Positions 36,310-48,119 of a stretch of DNA of 64,000 bases are shown one piece after another; positions within the stretch are counted from its first letter, which is position 1, and the number at the start of each line of letters is the position of its first letter. The translations under genes and the position numbers were made by a program. The notes beneath the pieces were generated by a model. The model was not told the origin of the DNA, made no database searches, and worked only from the letters and a program-made list of their open reading frames with translations. Source of the DNA: Manis javanica (taxonomy: Eukaryota > Chordata > Mammalia > Pholidota > Manidae); assembly GCF_040802235.1 (NCBI RefSeq), contig NC_133156.1:23579343-23643342 (forward strand), written 5' to 3'.

Positions 36310-36850
36310 AATGAAAGCTTAAAGTTTTTATAAAATATATGTTCATTACAGAAAACTGAAAGTAGACAGGAAAAGCATAGCAAAGAAAATAGAGACACTT
36401 AGTGAAAAGCACTGTTGGCATGGGCTGCGCATCTGCCATCATTGTGCTGACACTGAGGATGTACTTTTAATCATCAACATTTCTCAGCAATATTAAAGAC
36501 TCCTGGGACTCACGATTTTCAGTGGCAGCATAATATTTCTTGCGTGGATGTACTATAATTTGTTTAATTCTTCCCATGCTGTTGACTGTTTTGATTGCTC
36601 TCAATTTTTGCTGTTATGAATTATGTGCACAAAGTTTTGTCGGCATTTCTGCTTATTTCCAAGTAATACATTCTTAGAAGTTGATTGACAGAAAAAATGG
36701 AAAGGTTTTTAAGACTCCTGATAATATTACCAAATTGCTTTACAGAAATAGATCAATAGTCCAACCTGTAGTGTATTAAAGTTCATATTTCACTGGTACC
36801 CTAACCAGAATTACCTTTAATTTCTTTTTACTTATTCATTAATATTTGGT
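36310..36850 (-). mobile_element. Old L1M/L1ME, minus strand
   Basis: 'TTCTTGCGTGGATGTACTAT', 'ATTTCCAAGTAATACATTCT' and 'TACCAAATTGCTTTACAGAA' are the reverse complement of an old L1M 3' region. Confidence 0.7.
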
Positions 36851-37559
36851 ATCTTGTTTTTATATTTTAACATATTTGTTTATTAGTTCAGTTGAACATA
36901 CTTTCACATTTTCTGGCTGTTTGTTTATTTTTCTATGAGTTAGGCCAGAATCAACCAGCCTCAAGGTACAGAATGGAGCATTAGTGATACAGTAAGAGAA
37001 TTCACTCATTTTACTCATTTGTCAATTTGAGCTATTATATAAACTGTTATATAAGACTATTTATCAAATTAAGTTCATTTTTTAGAAAATATATAAAATC
37101 ACATAAGGAGGAACTTAATTCACTCAACATTAATTGATAGGCTATTATGTACCATTACTGTTTTAGAAACTATACAAAGAAAAATTAGACATATATTTTG
37201 CCTTCAAAATGCTTATAAATGTCATCATAATAGTGCATAATAGAGTGATATCTGCTACAGAGCTAGAAACTCAGAGCCCATTGTACACTCAGAGGAGAGT
37301 AACTCCTTCCTATGAAGCAGAGAAGTCAGGGAAGGCAGGAAATTTTTTGAAATGATAAAGATGAGAAGGAGTTTAGCAGGTAGAAAGGGGGACAGTCCTG
37401 TCAGATACAGAGTTACACTGTCCAACAGATCCCAATGCCTAGGGGATCTGTCTTTGGTGGGATTAGAGAACAGGGTGTATTAGGAAATGGTAAGATTCAG
37501 GAATGGTTATGGTTAGCGTGAGGCCAAGCTATCAAGAAGCTTGTAAGTATTAACAAGGA
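36851..37559. other. Unassigned sequence, no gene seen
   Basis: AT-rich. No repeat recognised with confidence. Confidence 0.4.
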
Positions 37560-37720
37560 ATTTGAACTACTCCTATTTTGGGCACTGAGTCAACATTTTT
37601 AAAGCCAGGTACTATCATCCTCATTTTGAAGATGAAGAATTGGAGGGGTAGACAAGGTAAATAATTTGCCAGGTGATGCTGTTAGGAAGTGAAAGAATTC
37701 AAACACATCTCATCTGTCTC
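37560..37720 (-). repeat. MIR SINE, minus strand
   Basis: 'AGCCAGGTACTATCATCCTC', 'ATTTTGAAGATGAAGAATTG' and 'TAAATAATTTGCCAGG' correspond to reverse-complement MIR core. Confidence 0.7.
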
Positions 37721-37876
37721 CAGACAGGGCTTTTGCGTTCAATGCTGTATGCTTCCCTTTATTTCCCTGAGCCTCACCATGTCCACGAGAAGTATCTGCC
37801 AGGAACTGTGCAAGGTACTATACACTGCAGGGAGGAACTGGGCCTGTCCTGTCTACCCATTTCACATGCTGTGCCT

Positions 37877-37877
<1 letters not shown>

Positions 37878-37928
<51 letters not shown>
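37878..37928. repeat. (AC)25 microsatellite
   Basis: Uninterrupted AC run of about 51 bases. It generates Thr-His runs in overlapping spurious frames. Confidence 0.98.
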
Positions 37929-37929
<1 letters not shown>

Positions 37930-40900
37930 CCCCTATGTTACACACTCACCAAGCGAAGAATAGCTACTCATCTACCTGGCAAAGGACAGAGCTGTGAGGG
38001 ACAGTGCAGTGGGTATTGAGATGTCAACATAATTTGTTTCAGGCTCAGAACCAAAGAATATACTCATTACCAATAAGAATGCTAAACACACCTCTATTTA
38101 TCTTCCCACAGGCTAGTACGAACTCTGGAAGCACGGGTTACAAAAGCATTTTTCTTCTTTCCACCCATCTTGATAAAAGAACATTATTAATCAGATAATT
38201 AGCCTTTGTAAGTTTGAATGAGAGAAAGACAAATGCTTTTTTCCCCTGGTGTTCAGGGAAAGCATTCTGCCCGTTATTAAAGACCCACAGGTAAAAAATA
38301 AAAAAACTCACCATTTGGAAAGTTTGGACCATGGTCTAGAAAACCAAAGTCTCCTCCCTGACAGAATCTATGTAAGCAAGTTTTCACTTTGATCCCATTG
38401 GTCTCCTCTTCACTTTCCAGGTCCTGGTCTTCAAAGTGAAAGAAAACCTAGAAATGCAATCTGTGTTCTTAAGACCTACTGTTTCCTTCCCTGTACTTCA
38501 AAGTTACTGGAGATATTTTGCAGGTTTATTTAGTTTCTATGAATTATTTTTATATGAATCAGTAAAAACATGGGGCTGAAAATGTGATAAGAAAGAAGTT
38601 TGCTGTATTTTGATGGCTTTGCTGGATTATAGCTCATAAACCACAAAGCCAGCCTATGAGCCCTCTGTCTAGACACATCATGACTGCGTGAGGTCACCTC
38701 TCCAGAATACTCTGGAATTCATTAACCATCCGGAGATAGTGTTAAGGTTGCTACCATGATTCTGTACATGTGAAGCCTCCTTATTTTTCTGCAGTCTGCT
38801 TATCCCTCAGCAAATGCACATCAGCCCTTTGACAGAAACTTTACGTCAGTCATGAAGATTTAGTGGCATAGAATTTCTTTAATTTGACCTTCAAGTTCTT
38901 GAGATGACAGCCCTTTATTTTTATTTGACTTAGTTTATATATTTTTAAGCACACTTAAATACTTATTTTTATTTATTTTATTTTTAAAATGTTGATTACC
39001 CATTGATTCTTCACAATCTGTCTTTGTGTGTCATTCTTGAACCACTGTTTTCTTTGAAGAGCTTTACCCCTGTCATCAAATGGCCACTACTGCATATATA
39101 TTGGGAAGGATTTGAGAAATACTGGTAAAAGTTCTGGGCATTTATTATTAATTTGTACCTGCTATATGGCTGCTCAGATTTTTAAAGAAAAGATTTAAGT
39201 ACCCAACCTTGAATTGCATATTCTAAAAATCTACCTCTTTTCATCTGAGATATAACAACAAACAAGATAAGGTAACTTCCTCAAACACACAGCTAAGCAT
39301 TTGAGTTTGGTAGAATAAGTTTCTAGAAGTAGATGATGCTCAAACTATTCAGAATAGGATTCAAAATTAAAGAACATGTGTGTAACATTCAAAGCAAAAA
39401 TGTTCATTTTGTCTAGTAGAGCTCAGGAATTGACTATCTATGGTATTTTCTCTAAGTAAAAATGTGGTATTGATTAGTAAGATAAGCCTGAGACACAGTT
39501 TTATATTTATATATAAATACCAAACTATATATATAGAAAATGAGATTTGAGTTTCTGTTTTGCCGCCTGAAGCCATTTATGTAATAATCTTTTGAAAGAT
39601 GTATTGATCCTTCTAGGAGAAAGTCATTTTCCCCAGTCATGAAGAAATAGTACCTTCTGTTTACTGTGGAGGGAACATCTGTTAATGATGATTTTTCTCT
39701 TAATTCAGGAATCTTTAAATGAATCAAAAGAAGACATTCATCAAGATGAGAAACACTAAGACATCAATCAAGGAAAGGGCAAAGAACCTGAAAAGAGGAA
39801 ATATGGTGAGAGAAAGGGGGAGGAATAAATAATAGCTTACAGTTATTGACATAATTATTCAGGAAGAAAACTACATGAAGTTTAGCAAAACCCTAACGGG
39901 CCATTTCTGCTTGTGAAGGTTTGCCCTTGGACCTGGCCAGGTGGAGGTGGGAGCCAGACTGCAGGCCTCTGAGAAGCAAGGGAGAGGAGACCAGGACCCG
40001 GGGTAAGGGTTACTTGGACAAAGTGTGGCCTGGAAGAGATAGGCCGGCCAGATGGGAGGCTGGGACCTGTCCACTGGGAGAAGCTCCTAGGAGCAGGAAG
40101 GGCTATGCCCTTTTATAAGTAGAAATGTGCCACCTGTAACTGAAGGAGGTTTGCCATCCTAAAGAGGTTTTAGGTCTACTTACTGTCCATGTTCTGGTGT
40201 GTCAGAGGGACGTGAAGGAAAGGGGACAGCGTGATGGGACTGACATGAGGTAAGACACAGGAGAGACTGAGAATTCTGGTGATTCAAAAAATTGGAAGAA
40301 GCGACTAGAGGAAAAATAAGCCCCTCAAATCTCCAGATGTGCCTTCGTGGACAGTGGGTTCCTACTGCGCAAAAGAACTGAAGCTATTCTGATTTAAATA
40401 CAATGGAACAAGGTGACACTGGCAAGCAGGAGCCCTAGGCTAACCTCCCTGCCCCTGACGCGAGGGTAACACGTTCTTCCTCAAAACAGTAAAAGATGCT
40501 CAAATTAAAATAAGCAGCAAGTGCTATTTTAGTTTCCAAATTAGGGAGGAAATATGTGAGCCATGAGTTAGAGTCTTGCCATTTCATATCTTCATGTATC
40601 ATAAATTGGATCCACCCTTTAGAAAAGCAATTTAGCAATTATACATCAAAAGAAGTACATATGTCAATATGCATGGGGCAATAGTTGCATTGTGGGTCTA
40701 GATCCTAGGAATATTATCCCAATGTGAAAATAGCATTATTGCTATTTAAACAACTGAATGATTGCCAATGACATATTTTAAAAAAACTTTTTGATCCCAC
40801 AGGTTTGCCTTGCTTTACTCCCAAATCCCATTAAAATTGCCAAAGGGGCATTTTTTTAAAAAAGAGGAAATCTGGTATCAGCTCTGAAAAATTAGGAACA

Positions 40901-43014
40901 TTAATATAAACATGGAAAAAATGCTGCAAATCTGCCAGACTGTGTGGTGCTCACCAGAGCAGATTGCTCACATTTAAAATGAGCAAAGGTGGACCCCACT
41001 TAGGAAAGAAGTAGATGGGATGCCCCAGAGGAATCCCTGAATGGGCCCTGGAAACATCAGCCAGCAGAAGAGAGCTGGCAGGCCATCCATCAGCCCATGG
41101 TGGGCTGGAGGTGTCAGGGGTGACAGAGTAGGAAGCAGTGTAGACACACCTAAGTGAAGGTTTCCCTCACTAGGCTCTGCCACCCAGTGGTGCCTGGGAA
41201 CAACCTGACTGTCTGGAATTACCCTTTAGCCAGTGGGTTATGCTTTGACACACACCTTCCTGACCTTTCCACCTCCAGGCCTCACAGCCCATGGGACCTA
41301 GACTGTCGTAACACAGACCTCAGAAAACATACATTTTCCTCTTTCACTAGTTGGTGAAAGGCTTAACACACAATCTCAAACACAAACAAAACAAAATGAT
41401 TTAAAAAACCCTCTCCAAATCCTGACCCTGAACAAACACACATCACCCCTTCTATGAAGGTGAATCAAAGATAATCACAAGATAAATAAGATAAACAACA
41501 ATATTCTGTTAAAAGCTAAAGAATGATAGTCTGTGGAAGAATAACTTTAGAAAAGTTGAGCCATGGACACCCAATCCAAATATAAACTCAACATGCGTCG
41601 TACATTTCCTTTAGCTCATTTCACAGTAAGAAGTAAAAACGTCAGGGAGGCGAGGAAGAGTCCAAAGAGCAGATGCAGACATGATCCATCTGGAAGGCTG
41701 AGGCAAATCTGCTTTTAGATGCAAACTTTGCCTCTTGGACAGAGCAGCAATCACCAGCACCTTCATCCTGTGGAGGCATGTGGATAGCATAACCATTAGC
41801 CCACTAGAGTTACCTTCTATTGCTGAGTCACCAAATTGTCAAGCCAGTGGGAGAGACAGATCCCCACAAAATTCAATAGCCTATCAGAATCCTCTAGACC
41901 AGGGGTCCGAGGATGATTTTTTAAAATATTTCTAGAGGTACCTTAGGGGTTTTAAGGTCTCTATCACAACTACTCCACTCTTCCCAGGGCCAGCTTCCTA
42001 GTCCTGTGACCTGGGCAGTCTCAAACAGGGACCTTGCTCAGAAGAGCCCCTGCTGGGGGTTTAATCCTCTGTGACTCCATCTCAAAAGTCTTAATAATTT
42101 TATCTTTGAATGTGTACTTTATAAATGAAGTCTAATGAGACAGTGGAGGCTGTGCTGAGGGCTTAGAGTTGAGTTGACTCACTTCAGATTTACTTCCTGC
42201 CATCTCCCCACCTCCCCACAAAGGGTAGAGGACCTGCCATCCCCTCCCCTCACCATGAAGCCCCAGGTCTTCTGTGTCCCTGCAGTCACTGCCACCCTCC
42301 ACCTGGGCATCACCCTGGCAGGTGCAGGCCAGGTTTCCATCACTGCCCTAGACATGAGTATGAGGAAGGTGGGGGCTGGACATGTGCCTCCAGTTGTCCT
42401 GCTCCAGACAGGCAGCAGGTGGCATGTTCAGTGCTCAATCTGGGGACCTCTCACCCACCCCTGATCCAGCTATAAATGTATCCCAGTGTGGATGGCAATC
42501 CATCGACCGTCACCCATCTGCCCCAGGTTGGGGCTATGGATCCCTACAAGGGAAGATAATTTGACAGGTAAGGCTTAGTGGCTTGTTGTTTTAATCCCAT
42601 CTGCTTTACCGCCTCTCCACCCCACCCCAATCCTTTCAGCAAAATAAGCCAAGAGCAGCTGATACTGAACAAGAAATTGACTCCCAGCATTTCTAGCCTC
42701 TTTCCTCCATTCTTTTTGCACTTTTTTTCCATTCCCAGCTGCAGGCTGTAGTTCTGATCCTAACCCTATTCCAGTGCCCTGCCATATTTGCTGCAGCTTT
42801 TTGAGTGTTTTAGCCTTGATTTATATGTGTGCTGAGTGTATATGTGTTTGTAACAACATAGACTTAAACTTTTAGAGGGTTACTTTTACAGATGTTTCCT
42901 GTGTCTTAGTTCATCACTTTTAACTAAGGAAATGACCCTGAGCTTTCCAGTCTATTCTCTCATCTATCTGCCTGTTCTTTCATCAGCAGTGCATGGGTTT
43001 CATGTCTATAGTAG
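37929..43014. other. Unassigned, mostly unique-looking sequence
   Basis: About 5 kb in which I recognise no repeat family or gene. 39900-40110 and 41000-41310 are GC-richer. 38930-39000 is AT-rich. Open frames are all below about 100 codons and lack recognisable domains. This may hold old decayed repeats that only a profile search would find. Confidence 0.35.
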
Positions 43015-43235
43015 AGGGCTGACAAGATAAGCCACGGAGTCAGGCAGATTCCCCCGCTGCATGGCTGATTAGCTCTCAGATCTTGAACAGGTGATTTAAC
43101 CACTTGAATTTCCTCTGTAAAATATGGATAATAACAGTGCCTGGTTCATAGCATTATAGTGAAGATTAGATAAAATAATGCACAGAGTGGTTAGCATAAT
43201 GCCTAACACATCGTAAGTGCTCACCAAATGTTAGT
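43015..43235 (+). repeat. MIR SINE, plus strand
   Basis: 'AGATCTTGAACAGGTGATTT', 'AATATGGATAATAACAGTGC', 'GAAGATTAGATAAAATAATG' and 'TAAGTGCTCACCAAATGTTA' run through the MIR core and 3' end. Confidence 0.9.
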
Positions 43236-43579
43236 ATATCATCATCATAGTTGTCATATCACCATTAGCTTTCTTTAAAATGGATTTTGAAAACTGGTGG
43301 TTCATAATCCATCCTTTTGAAGTAACTTTTGCCTGTCTATGTCTTTCAATACTACGCAAGTTGTTTGTGAAGTTCCAAAAATCTACTGGGATTCTTTGTT
43401 TCAATTATGCTAACCCTGTAAGATAACAGTCATTGTCTTTTTTAAAAATCAGTATTTACACCTAAAAACATAGCATATCTTTCCATTTGTTCCACTCCCA
43501 CATCCATCAGGACAGTTTGGTGGTTTTCTTCCCATTGGCAACTAGATACTAATGCAGGAGGTATATTATCCAAGGAGAT

Positions 43580-43865
43580 GTCCGTTACCCATGTGAATGG
43601 CAAGATTTAGCACCACGCCAGGGGAGGAGAAAAAATGTGGACAGGAGGACCCATCTGGAGGGCCTGGGGTGTGCAGACTCTGGGGAAAGGTCATAGCTTG
43701 GGACTGCACATTGTGTACCACTGCCATGCGAGTGTGCAAGGAGCAGACGGCCACCTGCCACCCAGCAGGCTTCCCCAGACACCCTGACCTTGCACCACCC
43801 AGTCTGCAGAAATAAATGCTGTTGTTTAAACCACAGTTTACAGTATTCTGTCACAGCAGCCCCTG
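43580..43865 (+). mobile_element. MLT1-type LTR, plus strand
   Basis: Ends 'CTGCAGAAATAAATGCTGTTGTTTAAACC' (split by divergence) followed by 'GTATTCTGTCACAGCAGCCC', the standard 3' end of MLT1 LTRs with its poly(A) signal. The left boundary is approximate. Confidence 0.75.
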
Positions 43866-44805
43866 CAGGCTCAGACAGTCATCTCGTTTCCATTTGAAAT
43901 TGCATCATTCTCCAAGTGTTCAGTAAATTCCCACCAAGTGTTACCTGGGTCATCAGCCGTGCTGGAGGCCATGTGGGGGGCAGAGCAGCAGGGCACAGCC
44001 GGGATTCTCCCGCAGAGGGTGACAGTGGAGGCGTGAGGGGGCAGAGGGGAGCAGGACCTGGAGACAGGCCATCGATTGAGTAACCATCAGTACGGGTTTC
44101 TGGAAACATGCAAGCCTCAATTCCTTTACACTCCTGTCCTGCCTGCAATTCAGTGGCACACCTCACAAGACAGGAGGAGGGGCCTCAGACAGGAAAGCCA
44201 GAGAGAGCCCAACACTGACACTTCACCTTACAGGAAGCTTTATTGCCCTGTGTTCCCGCCTCCCCTTGCTTCTCTCCCTTTCTGACTGACTGGGGCTGTG
44301 GATGGTCTCCCACTGTATTTGCTCTGGAGATCCGAGGGGTTCAGCAGAACCCACAAGAAAGGAAGGATGAAAACTGGCCATTTACCTGCTCTGGGCACCA
44401 GCAGGGAGCAGTAGGAAGGAAGGCATCTTCTGCTTCTGTCCTATATTGTGCAGGTTATCTGGAGAGAAGGGTGAGGATTCCAATACCAGCCCTTGAGTGA
44501 CTTTTTAGTAAATTCAGACAAACAATTTTGTCATGGTGTGGAAATGGCTGACCCCGGCCTGCTTCTGGGATGAGAAGTCTGCTGTGGGAGGCCCTCCCCT
44601 CAGGCCAGGACCACACTGCTTGGCACTGAAGGATGGTGAGGGGGATTAAATGAGAATATGAATTTGAAAGTGATTTTTGAACTGTAACTATACAAAGCTC
44701 TATTCAGATAGAGTGAATTGGTTTCCCAAACAGGCTTCACTGCTAGGAGGAAAAAATGTGTTGACATTCCTTGTCAAAGTGATCCTGGCAGTCATTTTCC
44801 TCATT
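43866..44805. other. Unassigned sequence, no gene seen
   Basis: Moderate GC. Overlapping short frames on both strands, with no recognised domain. This is the pre-insertion left flank of the chimeric element. Confidence 0.4.
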
Positions 44806-44823
44806 AAAAAATGAGTTAGTTGA
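44806..44823 (+). repeat. Target-site duplication, left copy
   Basis: AAAAAATGAGTTAGTTGA, preceded by ATT, giving the TT|AAAA cut preferred by L1 endonuclease. The right copy is 47914-47931 (17 of 18 identical). Confidence 0.75.
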
Positions 44824-45875
44824 GCCATGGACATACAATGATAGTGTCTTCAACAGATGGTGCTGGCAAAACTGGACAGCTACATGTAGGAGAATGAAAG
44901 TGGACCATTGTCTAACCCCATACACAAAAGTAAATTCAAAATGGATCAAAGACCTGAATGTAAGTCATGAAACCATAAAACTCTTAGAAAAAAACATAGG
45001 CAAAAATCTCATGGACTTAAATATGAGTGACTTCTTCATGAACATATCTCCCCGGGCAAGGGAAACAAAGGCAAAAATGAACAAGTGGGACTATATCAAG
45101 CTAAAAAGCTTCTGTACAGCAAAGGACACCATCAATAGAACAAAAAGGAACCCTACAGTATGGGAGATATATTTGTAAATGACAGATCCGATAAAGGCTT
45201 GATGTCCAAAATATATAAAGAGCTCACACGCCTCAACAAACAAATAACAATAATCCAATTAAAAAATGGGCAGAGGAACTGAACAGACAGTTCTCCAAAA
45301 AAGAAATACAGATGGCCAACAGACACATGAAAAGATGCTCCACATCGCTAATTATCAGAGAAATGCAAATTAAAACTACAATGAGATATCACCTCACATC
45401 AGTAAGGATGGCTGCCATCCAAAAGACAAACAACAACAAATGTTGGCGAGGCTGTGGAGAAAGGGGAACCCTCCTACACTGCTGGTGGGAATGTAAATTA
45501 GTTCAACCATTGTAGAAAGCAGTATGCAGGTTCATAAAAATCCTCAAAAAAACCTACCATTTGACCCAGGAATTCCACTCCTAGGAATTTACCCTAAGAA
45601 TGCAGCAATCAAGTCTGAGAAAGCCAGATGCACCCCTATGATTATCGCAGCACTATTTACAATAGCCAAGAATTGGAATCAACCTAAATGTCCATCGATA
45701 GATGAATGGATAAATAAGATGTGGTACATATACACAATGTAATACTACTCAGCCATAAGAAAAGGGCAAATCCTACCATTTGCAGCAACATGGATGGAGC
45801 TGGAGGGTATTATGCTCAGCAAAATAAGCCAAGCGGAGAAAGAGAAATACCACATTATTTCACTCATCTGAGGAG
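44824..45875 (+). pseudogene. L1 ORF2 C-terminal remnant
   Basis: Translates in pieces as the last third of L1 ORF2 protein (thumb and cysteine-rich C-terminal region). Recognisable boxes include Trp-Asp-Tyr-Ile-Lys-Leu-Lys-Ser-Phe (about 45080-45110), Gly-Thr-Leu-Leu-His-Cys-Trp-Trp (about 45467-45490) and Trp-Tyr-Ile-Tyr-Thr-Met (45722-45739). Frameshifts split it at about 45178 and 45520. A stop follows Thr-Met at 45740-45742, where related L1s have Glu. It is far too truncated to encode enzyme. Less diverged than the L1 at 3190-6290, so it is younger. Confidence 0.9.
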
Positions 45876-46151
45876 TATAGGAACAAAGGAAAAACTGAAG
45901 GAACAAAACAGCAGCAGAATCACAGAACTCAAGAATGGACTAACAGGTACCAAAGGGAAAGGGACTGGGGAGGATGGGTGGGTAGGGAGGGATAAGGGGG
46001 GGAGAAGAAGGGGGGTATTAACATTAGCATGCATGGGGGGGTGGGAGAAAGGGGAGGGCTGTACAACACAGAGAAGACAAGTAGTGACTATACAACATTT
46101 TGCTATTCTGATGGACAGTGACTGTAAAGGAATTTATAGGGGGGACCTGGT
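45876..46151 (+). other. L1 3' UTR with G-rich tract
   Basis: Matches the 3' UTR of the younger L1 family seen antisense at 54728-55308 (for example 'GATGGACAGTGACTGTAA'). 45961-46020 holds at least four G-runs of three or more, capable in principle of forming a G-quadruplex, a known property of L1 3' UTRs. L1 similarity ends near GGGGGGACCTGGT at about 46151. Confidence 0.75.
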
Positions 46152-46170
46152 TATACAGAGGATCAAAGCC

Positions 46171-46683
46171 TAAGTTGGCTACCCTGAAAATGAACTAAGA
46201 TATGATATGAAAAAGAACTTCCAACATCAGCACTCTCTGGAAGACTCATGCCAGAAGATGATCATCAAAAACCCCAACAAAGAACCATGTACTGCTACAG
46301 GTGTAGATGCATTCATCCCACCGGTTCCTGGACTTGCCATGGGAATGAAGAAGGAGATATCTAAGCTGGCCTGTGCATACAGTAAAACAACAAATTTGAC
46401 TGGATCTATACTGTTGGAACTCAACCAAGAATTAGGAGAAGTGCAAATTGTAGCGCTCCAAAATCTTACACGTACAGACTATTTACTGTTAAAAGAACAT
46501 ATGGGATGTGAACAGCCCCCAGTAATGGGCTGTTTTAATTTGTCTGATTTCTCTCAGACTGTTCAAGTTCAGTTGGACAATATCCACCTTATCATAGATA
46601 AGTTTTCACAAATGCCTAAGGTGCCTAACTGGTTTTCTTGGTTTCACTGGAGATGGCTGGTAATTATAGGTATGCTTTGGTAA
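46171..46683 (+). pseudogene. Endogenous retrovirus env transmembrane (TM) fragment
   Basis: An open frame runs from just after a stop at 46171-46173 to the stop at 46681-46683. The first Met is at 46207, giving 158 codons. Seen in it: three N-glycosylation sequons (residues 63, 86 and 111), a leucine/valine-rich heptad-like stretch (about 66-96), a C-X7-C pair (Cys101, Cys109) where retroviral TM proteins carry their disulfide loop, a second helix-like stretch (115-133), and a Trp-rich membrane-proximal segment (142-150). A stop falls after only about eight hydrophobic residues, so the membrane anchor is cut short. There is no surface subunit, no signal peptide and no furin site. It begins downstream of L1 sequence. 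The retroviral class is not determined. A fossil, not an expected functional protein. Confidence 0.75.
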
Positions 46684-47390
46684 TGTAACTGTACTCCTAT
46701 TATGTTAATGTGTGTGCATAATATAATTAGTAGTTTAAAACCTGTACATGCTTATGTTACTCTACAAGAAGATATGTCAAAGAAATAATCAATCTTCCCA
46801 TGTTTTCTTCCGCCTGCTACTTCTATAGCTTTTCTTCTTCCTTCCTAACTACAACCCTTAAATAGAATTCATGCCTCATATCGAATTTACCCTGTATCAT
46901 AATTCTTCCCAGTGGTAAAGATACCTCAAGACAAATGCTGGGCATAGAAGCCACAGGGCATAAATATGCAAAGAAGTAAAAGTCTAACCTTTTCTAACAA
47001 TAAGGCTTCTCTCTCACTTACCAACTTTACATTTCCCTGTATGGCCACGGAAGATGACTGTTTAGCCAGAGATGGGTAAGATTCCTCAAGGGAAGAACAA
47101 CCTAAGATAGGCACAGTTGCAGGGGGGCCATCAGGTGAGAAATTGGGGATCAACAGAGTTGAGGCTTAGAATCTCTCCCCCCCCTGTTCTGAGAGAAATC
47201 TGCTGCATCCGTGGATGTTGTATTGCCCTTGTCTAGCTTGGATTAACACATAGTCTACAGGCACACACCTGATCATCTACATTTGCTCTCTTACAACACT
47301 AAACTATGTTTTCTACCTTTATCTTGCATCTACCTACCACTTCAGCATTTTATTAAAAATAATAATAATAAAGAGAGAAATGTATCCATA
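46684..47390 (+). mobile_element. ERV sequence between env and 3' LTR
   Basis: About 700 bp with no open frame of note. From 47119 it matches the start of the window. It ends in a purine-rich run (47371-47390, AAGAGAGAAA) that could be the polypurine tract. Confidence 0.6.
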
Positions 47391-47706
47391 TATAAATCAA
47401 GTATAAAAATCAAACAAATATTCATATTTGGACTGAGTGTTTATAGTTCATAATGCATGATCAAAACTGAAAGTTTCTGTGATGACTGCCCTTGTACTGT
47501 TCACCATGTAACTTATTCACTATGTAAGAATTTGTTCTCCATGTAAGAACTTGTTCGTTATGCTTCAGAAGATTGGAGACTGATGAAAATTAGGCTTGGG
47601 GTGGATTAAAGATTGTGCATTGAGCATTGACTCCCCTATACAGAATTTTATTGTTGTTAACAACCATTTGATCAATAAATAGAAGAGATGCTCTTACAAA
47701 AAAAAT
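47391..47706 (+). mobile_element. ERV 3' LTR (U3-R) ending at poly(A) site
   Basis: Starts TGTATCC after the purine run and ends with AATAAA (47674-47679) and an A9 run (47698-47706). U5 is absent, as expected of an LTR copied from an mRNA 3' end. It pairs with 275-624. Confidence 0.65.
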
Positions 47707-47911
47707 ACACACTTCCAATTGTAAAATAAATAAGTAACCGGGATGTAATCTATAGCATAAGGAATATAGTCAAAATATTGTAACAACTTGGTATGGTAAT
47801 AGCTGGTACCTAGAATTATCATGTATATAAATGTTGAATCACTGTGTTGTACACCTGAAACTAATGTAATACTGTGTGTCAACTACCCTTCAATAAAAAA
47901 TAATTATGTAC
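47707..47911 (+). mobile_element. L1MA-like 3' tail, probable 3' transduction
   Basis: 'TTGAATCACTGTGTTGTACA', 'CCTGAAACTAATGTAATACT' and 'TTCAATAAAAAATAATT' are an L1MA 3' terminus. It has its own AATAAA at 47892-47897, about 14 bases before the A8 run (47912-47919), and lies inside the target-site duplication. It is therefore probably copied from the genomic flank of the parent element. Confidence 0.7.
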
Positions 47912-47931
47912 AAAAAAAATGAGTAAGTTGA

Positions 47932-48119
47932 CTATGGCCATGGGTATGGGCATGCGGCCCTCTTTCCCATGGTGTAATGGCTCCAGGTTCATTCAGCCAT
48001 GAAGAAAGCTTTAGGTTTCATTTCACTCAAGCTGACAGACCAAACAGAAGTCATGAGGGCCTCCCCATTACAGTTGGGGAACAACGTACCTCTGAATCTC
48101 TACACTGCAGCAAGTGGTT
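47932..48119. other. Unassigned right flank of the chimera
   Basis: No repeat recognised. Confidence 0.4.

Larger units (their letters stand above)
44806..47931 (+). mobile_element. L1-ERV chimeric retrotransposon with 3' transduction
   Basis: The inserted unit is 44824-47911. Its parts are 5'-truncated L1 ORF2 (44824-45875), L1 3' UTR (to about 46151), retroviral env TM and 3' region (about 46152-47390), LTR U3-R to its poly(A) site (47391-47697), a short A-run (47698-47706), and an L1MA-like tail with its own AATAAA (47707-47911). An imperfect 18-bp target-site duplication, AAAAAATGAGTTAGTTGA at 44806-44823 and the same with one mismatch at 47914-47931, brackets the unit. It opens at an L1-endonuclease-type TT|AAAA. 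The simplest reading is one L1-driven insertion of a chimeric transcript that read through its first poly(A) site. Confidence 0.8.

Noticed and set aside
42410..42430. GGCAGCAGGTGGCATG as a CTCF site
   Set aside because: Only a partial match to the consensus, much weaker than 61755-61769.
46171..46683. Env fragment as a domesticated, syncytin-like host gene
   Set aside because: No signal peptide, surface subunit, cleavage site or complete membrane anchor is present, and it sits in a retrotransposed chimera.
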